Of a stretch of 47,804 bases of DNA, positions 8,298 to 17,218 are shown piece by piece. Numbering within the stretch: position 1 is the stretch's first letter; each line of letters begins with the position of its first letter. The notes below the pieces were generated by a model. The model was not told the origin of the DNA and did no database searches. It worked only from the letters and a program-made list of their open reading frames with translations. The translations under genes and the position numbers were made by a program. The DNA is from CAZJWR01 sp964549765 (GTDB lineage: Bacteria > Zixibacteria > MSB-5A5 > GN15 > JAAZOE01). The DNA lies in the NCBI GenBank assembly GCA_964549765.1, contig CAZJWR010000025.1, positions 1-47,804 of the forward strand. The letters run 5' to 3'.

Positions 8298-10100
8298 TCA
8301 GCTTCGTTCGACCTGCAATGCCGCCAAAAACGCCTCCTGGGGAATTTCGACGTTGCCCACCTGCTTCATCCGTTTCTTGCCCTCTTTCTGCCGTTCCAGC
8401 AGTTTCCGTTTGCGGGTGATGTCGCCGCCGTAGCATTTGGCGGTTACGTTTTTGCGCAGCGGGCGCACCACGCCCCGGGCGATTATCCGGCTGCCTATGG
8501 CGGCCTGGATGACGACCTCAAAAAGCTGCCGGGGAATCAACGTTTCCAGTTTTTCGCACAAAGCCCGTCCATACCGGTAGGCCTTGTCCTGATGGATCAG
8601 CACCGACAGGGCATCGACCGGGTCGTTGTTGACCACGATATCGAGTTTGACCAACGCCGACGGGCGGTAGGATGGGAACGAGTAATCCAATGAGGCATAC
8701 CCGCGCGTGACCGACTTGAGTTTGTCGTGGAAATCGAAGATGATTTCGGCCAGGGGAAACGAGAAGGACAGGCTGGCGCGGGTCGAGCTGAGATATTCGG
8801 TATTGCGATACCGGCCGCGCCGTTCGGTCGCGATTTTCATGATATTGCCGATGTATTCCGGCGGCGTGATAATCTGGCTGTCCACGAACGGCTCCTCGAT
8901 CCGTTCGATATCGCCCGCCGGGGGCATCTGCGAAGGCGAATCGACCAGGATTTTTTGTCCCGTTTGGGTGTAGACATGATATTCGACATTGGGGACGGTA
9001 TTGATAATCAGCTGATTGTATTCGCGAGCCAGCCGTTCGGTGATGATTTCCATATGGAGAAGGCCCAGAAAACCGCAGCGGAAACCGAAACCCAGTGCCG
9101 CCGATGTTTCCGGGACGAAATCGAGCGAGGCGTCGTTGAGGCGGAGTTTTTCGAGGGCTTCCCGCATTTGGGTGTAATCCTCGGCAACGGCCGGATACAG
9201 CCCGGCAAACACCATCGGTTTGATTTTCACGAATCCCGGCAGGGGCGTTTCGGCCGGGTTTTCGGCGTCGGTGATGGTATCGCCCACCCGCATGTCGGCA
9301 ACATCTTTGATGCCGGCATAGAGATACCCCACCTGGCCCGTTTCGAGCGATTCGGTGGGGAAATATTTCAAGCGCCGATAGCCCACCTCATCGACTTCGT
9401 GCTCCCCTGCATGTGACATGAACTTGATAATCATGCCGCGTTTGAGGGAACCGTCGACGACGCGGATATACCCGGCCGTTCCCCGGTAGGAATCGTACAC
9501 CGAATCGAAAATCATGGCGCGGAGCGGGGCGTCCGGATTTCCCGACGGCGGCGGTATGCGTTTCACGATGGCTTCCAGGATTTCGTGAATACCGATGCCC
9601 TTCTTGGCCGAGCAGGTCAGGATGTCGGCGCGGTCACAGCCGAGCAGATCGACGATTTCGTCGGCAACCTCGTCGGTGCGTGCGGCGGGAAGGTCGATCT
9701 TGTTGATGATGGGGATGATCTGGAGATCGTTGTCGAGCGCCAGGTAGAGATGGGAAATCGTTTGGGCCTCGACGCCCTGGGAGGCGTCGATGACCAGAAG
9801 GGCCCCTTCGCAGGCTGTCAGAGACCGGGAAACCTCATAGGTGAAATCGACGTGGCCCGGGGTATCGATGAGATTGAGATGGTAAAGAGAATGGTCGTCG
9901 GCAGTGTAGTCGAATCGGACGGCGTGCGATTTGATGGTAATACCGCGCTCCCGTTCAAGGTCCATGTCGTCCAGCATCTGATCGACGATATAGCGCTGGC
10001 GCAGCGACTGGGTAACTTCGAGGAGCCGGTCGGCCAAGGTGGATTTGCCGTGGTCGACATGCGCGATAATACAGAAATTTCTGATACGATCCTGATTCAT
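8298..10100 (-). CDS. lepA: Elongation factor 4 (LepA), ribosomal back-translocase
   Basis: 600 residues, the standard LepA length. The GTPase domain has P-loop AHVDHGKS, DTPGHVDF and NKIDLPAA. EF-G-like domains follow, then the LepA-specific C-terminal domain (ERQKEGKKRMKQVGNVEIPQEAF..AL). LepA acts on stalled or misassembled ribosomes. I start at the ATG at 10100 (MNQDRIRNFCIIAHVDHGKS) with GGGAAA upstream, because the 43 residues of an in-frame extension to 10229 have no LepA similarity. Convergent with the metzincin gene, 22 bp away. Confidence 0.97.
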   Translation of the reverse strand: MNQDRIRNFCIIAHVDHGKSTLADRLLEVTQSLRQRYIVDQMLDDMDLERERGITIKSHAVRFDYTADDHSLYHLNLIDTPGHVDFTYEVSRSLTACEGALLVIDASQGVEAQTISHLYLALDNDLQIIPIINKIDLPAARTDEVADEIVDLLGCDRADILTCSAKKGIGIHEILEAIVKRIPPPSGNPDAPLRAMIFDSVYDSYRGTAGYIRVVDGSLKRGMIIKFMSHAGEHEVDEVGYRRLKYFPTESLETGQVGYLYAGIKDVADMRVGDTITDAENPAETPLPGFVKIKPMVFAGLYPAVAEDYTQMREALEKLRLNDASLDFVPETSAALGFGFRCGFLGLLHMEIITERLAREYNQLIINTVPNVEYHVYTQTGQKILVDSPSQMPPAGDIERIEEPFVDSQIITPPEYIGNIMKIATERRGRYRNTEYLSSTRASLSFSFPLAEIIFDFHDKLKSVTRGYASLDYSFPSYRPSALVKLDIVVNNDPVDALSVLIHQDKAYRYGRALCEKLETLIPRQLFEVVIQAAIGSRIIARGVVRPLRKNVTAKCYGGDITRKRKLLERQKEGKKRMKQVGNVEIPQEAFLAALQVERS

Positions 10101-10442
10101 ACTTTCCCGTGTCCAGCGTTTCACATTCTTCCGCATCAGCGGAGCGGCAATATATGCAAATCGGTCGTCGCTGTCAAAAGATTCACGAACGGGCCTTTTT
10201 GTTCCCGGCGGCGCGACGAGGAAAGGCAAGGTCGTCAGGGCGGATTATCGGGCGAAATGACCGGAAGGGAATCGGCCGGAGGGGCTGTGCTTTCCGTTTA
10301 TCCCCGGTCGGCGAATTGCGCCCAATAAGAACGGGGAAACCCGATTGGGTTTCCCCGTTTGATTCATTACCTCGGTCGGTACGGCTGCGGGCGCTGCCCG
10401 GTCGAAACTCGACCGATCTTTTAGAGGTCTACATCATCAGGC
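10101..10442. other. Gene-free stretch between lepA and the large secreted protein
   Basis: About 340 bp with no convincing coding frame. It holds the 5' flank of lepA and the strong hairpin at 10330-10359 that ends the upstream minus-strand gene. I could not pick a clear lepA promoter. Confidence 0.6.
10330..10359 (-). terminator. Intrinsic-type terminator after the 10443-13595 gene
   Basis: A 12- to 13-bp perfect stem, ACGGGGAAACCC / GGGTTTCCCCGT (10331-10342 and 10347-10358), with loop GATT, lies about 85 bp beyond the stop of the minus-strand gene. A moderately T-rich stretch (TTCTTATT) follows on that strand. Confidence 0.7.
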
Positions 10443-13400
10443 TTACGACACGCAACCGCAAACCGGCGGCGGACCGCTCTTGAAGATGTAGTTAATCAGG
10501 TGCACCGCATCGCCGATATTGATGGCGCAATCGCCGTTGGCGTCACCCTCGTTGTCGCACGGCGGCGGCGGACCGCTCTTGAAGATATAGTTGATCAAAT
10601 GCACGGCGTCGCCGATGTTGACGGCGGCGTCGTCGTTGGCATCACCGGCCATATCGCAGCAGTTGGGATTGTAAATGCCATGAGAAATGGCCCAATCGTT
10701 GGCCGCCGCAAGCTGCGCGGCGAGATTATCGAAACCTTTGTCCGCGCTATTAGACGTGGCCAGAGCGATCACATAGCTGTAAGTCGCCTTGGCCGACAGA
10801 TCGACCGTAGCAAAGCAAATACCGGTATGCAGGTCGATGGTGTCGAGCGTCGGAGACAGGTGATATCCGGCGGACGCCGTCATACGCGCATACAGGGAGT
10901 CCCTGCTGAAGCCGGACCCAACCTGCATGGGAGCATTTTCAGCGGTCCAGGCCGTTTTCACGGTCTTACTGATAACCCTGATACCGCCGTAACGCAGGTC
11001 TTCCGTAATCGGGCAGCCGGGTTCATCATCGACCAGCGAATCTACTTCACGGCCGTTTTGCCAGATGGTAAAGGCTGTATCATCGAAGCCGCTACCATTG
11101 TCGACCGAGCGGTCGGAGGGGATATCCCAGTCGGCGACAAAGCCGACGTTGACCGCTTCCGTTCCCTTGAGACCCGGTTTCCAAGTCGTGAAGTCGTACT
11201 TGGCGATGACGAAGTCATTGCCGTCAGTCGGAGCGTACAATTCCACGCCGACGCCGAACAATGAGTCGGTTGTCGATAGCGTGCACACGGCCATGTTATA
11301 ATCCGCGCCGGTGATGAAACTGAGATCGCTCTGAGGACGGAAGGTTCCCTGCTCGGTGAATAACTGCGTGAAGACGGAGGTATAGGCCACCTTGGTGCCG
11401 CCGTCATCGTAGGTAATCATCGGCGACGCGTCATACAGGTATAATTTCGCGTTGGGCGTGCTCAAAGTGTCGTCGCAATCGCCGGGAATATTCAGCGCTG
11501 CGTAGTCGTTGTCGCCGCCCAAGCGGCCGGTGTTGTACACCATCAGCTTCTTAGTGGTGGTTCGCAAGGTGTCATGCTGCGGCATGTTGAAGTCGGACGC
11601 CACGGTCAGATGTACCGGCAAATGGTCAGTCATCGACGGTCCGTTGTGCGACACCTGGAGGTCGGCCTCCCAACCGGACGGATCGTCGGTCAGAGCACCA
11701 CCGGCGTTGAAGGTGATGTCGTAGGTTGCGAAGCCCTGAAGCGGAATCGGATTTACGCTCGGAGCGCCGACCGAAATCCAGCCGGAACCGTTGACATATG
11801 CCGGCGTGATACCCGATACATCCAGCGGAGCGTTACCGATGTTTTGGACCTTCAGGGTCACCGTCAACGGTGTCCCGGGAAGCGTATGCAGCGGATCGAG
11901 GAACTGATTCGGCTCATACGACGGCCGCGGGATGTGGGCGACGTCACGGCACGGGAAGCGATAGTGCATGACGTCGTTGGTGCACCAGGTGCCCTCGCCC
12001 TGCGGAATACCGCCGGCATCCCGGTCATAAATATACTGGATGTCGAGAGTATCCTTGACAGTCTCGTCGCCGTAGGGGAAGCCGAACATGGCCATGGATG
12101 ACCAGTGCTCGCTCATACATTCGGTGCTGTCGCAGGCGGGGGTACGGGTTTTGGTGAGATTCCAGGCCGTATCCCACGTCTGACCGCCGTCGTCGGAGGC
12201 CGCCAGATACAGTTCGCCGTTGGCCATATGGGCGTGCGAGCAGTCATACAGGGCCCCCGGCTCGTTGTCATCGCCGAACTTGGTATAGAGAGCATACATA
12301 TTGCCGTCGCAGTTCGACAGCGACATCTTGGCGATGTAGAGGTTCCACGCGCCGGGATCGCAGAGAATCTCGCCCACCTTCATGTCGTAGCGGGCCTCAT
12401 CGATGACGGATTGCGTGAAGTTCGGAGCATTCGAGTTGTCGGCGTGAATCAGCCGGCATTTGTAGTTCTCGTAGGTGTTGACGTCGCGGAGTTCGCGGGC
12501 ATTCCAGATCATATGCAGAATGCCGTCGTCGGTATACACCGCCGACAGATCGGTGTAGGCCCGCCACAGTGAATCCTCGGTGTAATTGGATACATCGATG
12601 GGATCCGACCATGAAGCGCCCTGGTCGGTCGATAACCGATAATACACGTCCATGTCGGTCTGATTACCGGCGCCCGGGGCCAGGCCCGCACGGTCATTAG
12701 TATAGATGATGGCGACGTCGTTCGAATACCTGTCCGCCACGATGATATAAGACAGGTCGGTGCAGAGATCAATATAAGTCCCGTTATCGAAATGGATCGT
12801 AGTATCCTCGATGCTACCGACCCGGCGATACAGAACCATGGCTTCGCTGGGATCATCGGGACCTACGTGAGACAGCATATACACGACGTCTTCGGTCGGC
12901 AAGCCATCGGTCGTGTCTTTAAACTGCGTCTCCACGATGGGCCAGTCAATCTCCCATGCCGGATGTTCGCTCCAGGACGTATTTTCGTCCAGCCAGATAA
13001 AGAGCGGCCCCCCCCCGTAAAAAACACTTCCGTCCCAGCTATAATATGACTGGAACACACCGGTACCGTCGCCGTTGGTCACGTCCTTATGAGCGGCATA
13101 GCTGACACCGCCCCACTTAGCGCTGGGCATCGACGCGGCCGAGCAATAGCCCGAGTAATCGCTCGTCAGGGCATCACCGTTGGCGCTCAGGAGATTGGTT
13201 CCGTTGGTAAGGTCAACTACCTGGCCCCGGATGAGACGGTCACCCGGGATAGTGTAGTTGGTTTGAGCCATCCAGACGAAAATCATCTGGTTGTTAACCA
13301 GATCGGTGGCGCACATCCGGCCCATTGAACCGTTGTGCTGATAATCGTACGTGGTCTGGCCAACTTTTGCACCCGGAGGCGCAAATGCATATTTTTGCAC

Positions 13401-13595
13401 CGGGGTGTTAAGATCGCTTGGGCCGGGGGTCATATCGGCCGGCCCCCGTTCGAACGGGATCATGAACTTCGGAGCCCGATCAATTTTGAAAGTAGTCCTC
13501 GGATGTTTACTATCGGCCGCATAAAGAACCGACGCCGATAGAAAAACAGCGACGAGGACGGCGGTAAAGAGTACAACGGAAAGCTTACTGCGCAT
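10443..13595 (-). CDS. Large secreted protein with sialidase-like region and C-terminal dockerin-like repeats
   Basis: 1,050 residues. A signal peptide (SVVLFTAVLVAVFLSASVLYAA) begins at the ATG at 13595, which has AAAGGAGG 7 nt upstream; longer in-frame starts would place residues before the signal peptide. The N-terminal half has BNR-type Asp-box segments (STDQGASWSDP, SDDGGQTWDTAWNLT) typical of sialidase-like propellers, without recognisable catalytic residues. A beta-sandwich with VQNIGNAPLDVSGI follows. The last 65 residues are two EF-hand-like repeats, GDAN.D..VNIGDAVHLINY then IFKSGPPP, resembling type I dockerins. In cellulosomes dockerins bind cohesins; no cohesin gene is in the window, so the tail may instead serve calcium-dependent folding or surface retention. 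Function unknown. Confidence 0.85.
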   Translation of the reverse strand: MRSKLSVVLFTAVLVAVFLSASVLYAADSKHPRTTFKIDRAPKFMIPFERGPADMTPGPSDLNTPVQKYAFAPPGAKVGQTTYDYQHNGSMGRMCATDLVNNQMIFVWMAQTNYTIPGDRLIRGQVVDLTNGTNLLSANGDALTSDYSGYCSAASMPSAKWGGVSYAAHKDVTNGDGTGVFQSYYSWDGSVFYGGGPLFIWLDENTSWSEHPAWEIDWPIVETQFKDTTDGLPTEDVVYMLSHVGPDDPSEAMVLYRRVGSIEDTTIHFDNGTYIDLCTDLSYIIVADRYSNDVAIIYTNDRAGLAPGAGNQTDMDVYYRLSTDQGASWSDPIDVSNYTEDSLWRAYTDLSAVYTDDGILHMIWNARELRDVNTYENYKCRLIHADNSNAPNFTQSVIDEARYDMKVGEILCDPGAWNLYIAKMSLSNCDGNMYALYTKFGDDNEPGALYDCSHAHMANGELYLAASDDGGQTWDTAWNLTKTRTPACDSTECMSEHWSSMAMFGFPYGDETVKDTLDIQYIYDRDAGGIPQGEGTWCTNDVMHYRFPCRDVAHIPRPSYEPNQFLDPLHTLPGTPLTVTLKVQNIGNAPLDVSGITPAYVNGSGWISVGAPSVNPIPLQGFATYDITFNAGGALTDDPSGWEADLQVSHNGPSMTDHLPVHLTVASDFNMPQHDTLRTTTKKLMVYNTGRLGGDNDYAALNIPGDCDDTLSTPNAKLYLYDASPMITYDDGGTKVAYTSVFTQLFTEQGTFRPQSDLSFITGADYNMAVCTLSTTDSLFGVGVELYAPTDGNDFVIAKYDFTTWKPGLKGTEAVNVGFVADWDIPSDRSVDNGSGFDDTAFTIWQNGREVDSLVDDEPGCPITEDLRYGGIRVISKTVKTAWTAENAPMQVGSGFSRDSLYARMTASAGYHLSPTLDTIDLHTGICFATVDLSAKATYSYVIALATSNSADKGFDNLAAQLAAANDWAISHGIYNPNCCDMAGDANDDAAVNIGDAVHLINYIFKSGPPPPCDNEGDANGDCAINIGDAVHLINYIFKSGPPPVCGCVS

Positions 13596-13680
13596 TGCCC
13601 GTCCTCCTTTAACTAGGTATAGAGTGCTATTAAGACCTAAGGAATAAATCGCCGAAACCTTAGTCTTGTCCATCAAGGTA

Positions 13681-13708
13681 AATATACTTTTCTCGGGCGT
13701 TTTGTCAA
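13681..13708 (-). promoter_or_regulatory. Strong sigma-70-type promoter for the 10443-13595 gene
   Basis: On the minus strand TTGACA (13703-13708), a 16-bp spacer and TATATT (13681-13686). The predicted transcript start near 13674 gives a leader of about 80 nt that ends in AAAGGAGG before the ATG. Confidence 0.68.
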
Positions 13709-13852
13709 GTGATTATTAAATAGTCAGTTACAATTAGTGGAATCCTCTAAGGCGTCGCGGCCGTCCGGGCCGCCCGGCCTCAGGTAAAATATTATGGTTG
13801 AAAAGCTTGCCATATGTGATATATTCCCATGGAAATTAACGGAGAGGTTGGC

Positions 13853-15868
13853 GTGGCGACAATTTTCAGAACTCTACCACGGCATATCCGTCCAACCGCG
13901 GCGGTTTTGCTGTTTTTGATTCTCGGGCTCTCGGCCTGTGAAAAATTGGAACAGAAATATATCCGGCAGGATAAGCTTTTCCGTATCGCCCAGATCGAGG
14001 ATAGCCGGGCCGATGATACCCTGCTGTTCAGCCCAGATGTGCTGGGCGATTCCGATCCGGAAATACGCGCCAAGGCGGCCCTGGCCATAGGCCGAATTGG
14101 TAATGATATCTATGTGAATCCCCTTGCGCTCCATCTGGCGGATACCGTTCCGTCGGTCGCCCGGACCAAGTGCTTCGCGGCGGGTCTCTTCGGTGATTCC
14201 ATTCTATTCGATGGTGTACTTGCGATCGCCCAAAACGATTCCGCGGCCCGGGCGGCGGCAGTCGAGGCCCTCGGTCGGGATGCTTCCGGCACCCAGGCCG
14301 CGAGAATTGCCGCCTTCCTGGACGATATCGATTCGCAAGTCGTCTACCAGGCGATGTTTGCTTTCTGGCGCGCCGATGAATGGTCGCAGGCTCCGAAGAT
14401 GACCGCCATAGGCCTATCGTCCGGCAACCGTTTGGTGCAATATGGTGCGCTGTACGCTCTTTCCCGCGGCGGACGCCCGGAGGGTCGGGAATTGTTTCAC
14501 GATTTTGTCTCCGATGCCGACCCGGACTACCGTATGCTCGCTTATCGCGGACTGGGGCGGATTGCCGACTCGGCGGCCGTCAAGACCATATCCAGCGGTC
14601 TCAATGATGATGACATGAGGATCGTCGAGGCGGCGATGCGGGCGCTGGGCCAGTTCGGGAGTCTCGGGACCGCATACATTGCGGAACGGCTGCCGGGGCT
14701 GACCGATGAAAAAGCCGTAACGCTGGGGATCGAAACCATCGGCGCCAACCACGATTTTTCGAAGGCGGCCGGAGTGGTCGGACAGACGCTCCGCAGCGAC
14801 CGACGCGAGAATGTCACGGCAGCCGCCATCAAATCCCTGCTACAGATCGAGGGAGTCGATGCTTTGGCGCTGATCGACGAAATCGTCAAACGCCCGACAA
14901 CCTACCAGCGTCTGAAACTGGCCGAGGGCCTGGCGTCGATCGACCCCAAGGCGGCGGAAGCACGCCTGACGCCGCTGTTCAATGATACGGCGCCGACCGT
15001 CAGGGCAGCTGCCCTTCAATCTCTATGCGATGTCGATTCGACCAAGGCCATGCGACTTATGGAAAAAGCGCTGACCGACTCCGACTATGTCGTGATTGCC
15101 ACGGCTGTGGAAATAGCGGCCCGGCGCAAAGCGACCCTCCTCATTCCGGCCATCGCGGCCATTTATATGGAAAAACGCAGCTTTCTTCCGGACGACGTGA
15201 AACGCAGCATAATCGATGCCTGCACGGAATTCGGCGCCAATACTGCTCACGACAGTCTACTGGTCGCCGTCCTCGAAGAAGGATGCAATGATGAATGGTT
15301 CATTATCCGCAAAGAAGCCTCCGAAGCGTTGTGGGAAACGTTCGGGATAGACCGGAGAAACCGGGTCGGCCTGGCCCGGTCGAAAATAGAGAATCACAAT
15401 TACCGCGAATTGTTCGAAAAATACGACATCAACCCCCGGGCGAAATTCGAAACCGCGCGCGGGTCGTTCACGGTCGAGCTGCTTTATCGGACCGCCCCCA
15501 AGACGGTCGATAATTTCATCGCCCTGGCCGGGAAGCATTTTTATGACGGGCTGATTTTCCATCGGGTGGTGCCCAATTTTGTCGTGCAGAGCGGCTGTCC
15601 GCGCGGCGACGGCTGGGGCGGCCCGGGGTATACCATCCGCTCCGAATTCAACCGGGAAAGCTATACCACCGGGGCGGTCGGTATGGCTACGTCGGGCAAG
15701 GACACCGGCGGATCACAATTTTTCATCACTCTGTCGCCGCAACCGCATCTCGACGCCCGATACACCCTGTTCGGGCGCGTGACGGACGGTATGGATGTCG
15801 TGCAGCAGATAGTCCGCGGCGACACCATCCGCAGCGTGATCATCGATACCAGGCAGAGGAAAAAGTGA
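13853..15868 (+). CDS. HEAT-repeat lipoprotein fused to a cyclophilin-type peptidyl-prolyl isomerase
   Basis: About 671 residues. A lipoprotein signal ends in LSAC. Residues from about 50 to 510 are alpha-helical HEAT or PBS-lyase-type repeats (for example DPEIRAKAALAIGRIG, DDDMRIVEAAMRALGQFG, APTVRAAALQSLCDVD). The last 150 residues are a cyclophilin domain with FHRVVPNFVVQ (the Arg, Phe and Gln of the active site) and GSQFFIT; the usual tryptophan is replaced by His in PHLDARYT. It probably folds or holds periplasmic proteins, with HEAT repeats as the client platform. I prefer GTG at 13853, which has GGAGAGG 5 nt upstream, to the ATG at 13829, which has no ribosome binding site. It overlaps the next gene by one base (TGATG). 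Confidence 0.88.
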   Translation: MATIFRTLPRHIRPTAAVLLFLILGLSACEKLEQKYIRQDKLFRIAQIEDSRADDTLLFSPDVLGDSDPEIRAKAALAIGRIGNDIYVNPLALHLADTVPSVARTKCFAAGLFGDSILFDGVLAIAQNDSAARAAAVEALGRDASGTQAARIAAFLDDIDSQVVYQAMFAFWRADEWSQAPKMTAIGLSSGNRLVQYGALYALSRGGRPEGRELFHDFVSDADPDYRMLAYRGLGRIADSAAVKTISSGLNDDDMRIVEAAMRALGQFGSLGTAYIAERLPGLTDEKAVTLGIETIGANHDFSKAAGVVGQTLRSDRRENVTAAAIKSLLQIEGVDALALIDEIVKRPTTYQRLKLAEGLASIDPKAAEARLTPLFNDTAPTVRAAALQSLCDVDSTKAMRLMEKALTDSDYVVIATAVEIAARRKATLLIPAIAAIYMEKRSFLPDDVKRSIIDACTEFGANTAHDSLLVAVLEEGCNDEWFIIRKEASEALWETFGIDRRNRVGLARSKIENHNYRELFEKYDINPRAKFETARGSFTVELLYRTAPKTVDNFIALAGKHFYDGLIFHRVVPNFVVQSGCPRGDGWGGPGYTIRSEFNRESYTTGAVGMATSGKDTGGSQFFITLSPQPHLDARYTLFGRVTDGMDVVQQIVRGDTIRSVIIDTRQRKK

Positions 15869-16653
15869 TGAGGCGGATCGTTCTGCCGGCGTTGATGGCC
15901 CTGACGCTCTGCTGTGGCGCTGCTCATTCGCAGGATTCGCTGGACGTCGATCAGATCATCCGCGGCGCCATCACGCAGGACAGCATCACGCGCGCCGAAG
16001 CCGGCGCCTGGGAGATGGATGCGGTGTCGTATGTTCGCAAACTCGGCGGCGACGACGAGGTGAAAGAAGAGAAGAAATTCCTCAAGACATATTATTTCAG
16101 GGATTCGCTTTTCAAGGCCGTGTTCCACGAATACTATCGTGACGGCGAGCTTCAAAGCCAGAAGGAGCTCGACAAAGAAATCCAAGAGGCCGCCGAGCGG
16201 CGCAGGAAGGGACGTGGCCGGGACGCCTCGGTCAATCCCATGGAACCGTTTTACCCGGAGAATCGCGGAAAGTACCTGTTTACTCTGGCCGGCAAGGAAC
16301 TAACGCATGGATGCATCGCCTATCATATCATCGCCGACTGCCTGGAGGACGACGAGAATCTTTTTGAAGGCGACTTCTGGTTCGAGATCAATCACCTGAA
16401 TCTTCTTCACGCCGAATTCCGCCCGGCCAAGCTGCCGTCGAAGATAAAAATGCTGGAGATGATAAAAGACTATGCGCCGGTGGAGGCCGGGTATTGGCTG
16501 CCGGTCGGTTTCCGCCTGCACGGCAAGGGGCAGGTACTGCTGTTGATCAAATTCAACTTCGCCGTCGAGGAACGGTATTCCAGATGGGAGATCGACCGCG
16601 ACCTACCCGACACGTTTTTCGAGGAGAACAGCGATGGAGATCAAGACCTATAA
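15868..16653 (+). CDS. Exported hypothetical protein
   Basis: About 261 residues with a signal peptide (RRIVLPALMALTLCCGAAHSQ). I do not recognise the family. A charged linker with ERRRKGRGRD lies near residue 110. The rest alternates hydrophobic strands (KYLFTLAGKEL, GDFWFEINHLNLLHAEF, GQVLLLIKFNFAVEERYS) in a way that recalls LolA/LolB-like lipid-binding half-barrels, a weak resemblance. The ATG shares a base with the stop of the HEAT-cyclophilin gene and has AGAGGA upstream, so the two are probably co-translated and act in the same compartment. Its 3' end overlaps the next gene by 20 bp. Confidence 0.75.
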   Translation: MRRIVLPALMALTLCCGAAHSQDSLDVDQIIRGAITQDSITRAEAGAWEMDAVSYVRKLGGDDEVKEEKKFLKTYYFRDSLFKAVFHEYYRDGELQSQKELDKEIQEAAERRRKGRGRDASVNPMEPFYPENRGKYLFTLAGKELTHGCIAYHIIADCLEDDENLFEGDFWFEINHLNLLHAEFRPAKLPSKIKMLEMIKDYAPVEAGYWLPVGFRLHGKGQVLLLIKFNFAVEERYSRWEIDRDLPDTFFEENSDGDQDL

Positions 16654-17116
16654 AATCACGCCCGCCGAGGGCGAGAATATCATTCTCGGGATGTCGCATT
16701 TCATCAAGACGGTCGAGGATATGTACGAGGTGATGGTCAACAGTTCCGCTTCGATCAAGTTCGGCCTGGCCTTCTGCGAAGCGTCGCAGGAGCGGCTGGT
16801 GCGCAGCGACGGCAACGATCCCGACCTGATCGCGAAAGCCGAGAAATACGCCGATGACATCGGCGCCGGCCACAGTTTTATCATCGTCATGCGCGACGGA
16901 TTTCCGATCAACGTCCTCCCTGCCGTCAAGGACTGCCGTGAGGTGTGCCGGGTGTTTTGCGCCACCGCCAATCCGGTCGAGGTGCTGATCGCCGAAACCG
17001 GGCAGGGTCGGGGTATCATGGGGGTGGTTGACGGTCAGCCGCCTTTGGGGATCGAATCCGAGGCTCACAAGCACGAACGGATCGAGCTGCTGAAGAAATT
17101 CGGCTATAAGCGGTAG
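16634..17116 (+). CDS. Adenosine-specific kinase family protein (PF04008-like)
   Basis: 160 residues, the normal family length, aligning over its whole length in my reading: SIKFGLAFCEASQERLVR, GNDPDLIAKAEKYADDIGAGHSF, INVLPAVKDCREVCRVFCATANP, VLIAETGQGRGIMGVVDG and PLGIE. Members are small soluble proteins common in archaea and thermophilic bacteria, described as adenosine-specific kinases; the physiological role is poorly known. The gene starts inside the end of the preceding exported-protein gene (20-bp overlap), so it is probably translated from the same mRNA, although the two products act in different compartments. Confidence 0.88.
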   Translation: MEIKTYKITPAEGENIILGMSHFIKTVEDMYEVMVNSSASIKFGLAFCEASQERLVRSDGNDPDLIAKAEKYADDIGAGHSFIIVMRDGFPINVLPAVKDCREVCRVFCATANPVEVLIAETGQGRGIMGVVDGQPPLGIESEAHKHERIELLKKFGYKR

Positions 17117-17183
17117 GCGATGCCTCCTCGCTACGACACGGATCAGAGACGGAAGAAAACGGGGGACACATCATCGATATTAC

Positions 17184-17212
17184 TTGCATTGAAGACATGG
17201 GGCGTTTATAGT
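17184..17212 (+). promoter_or_regulatory. Promoter placed for a leaderless mRNA of the DHH gene
   Basis: TTGCAT (17184-17189), 17-bp spacer, TATAGT (17207-17212), then six bases and the ATG at 17219. A start seven bases after the -10 box would be the A of the ATG. No Shine-Dalgarno sequence precedes this ATG, which fits a leaderless transcript. Confidence 0.55.
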
Positions 17213-17218
17213 TTGTGA

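Noticed and set aside
10443..10660. Short periodic repeats that could suggest a CRISPR array
   Set aside because: The two repeat units are in-frame coding repeats of a dockerin-like tail, not identical direct repeats with unique spacers.
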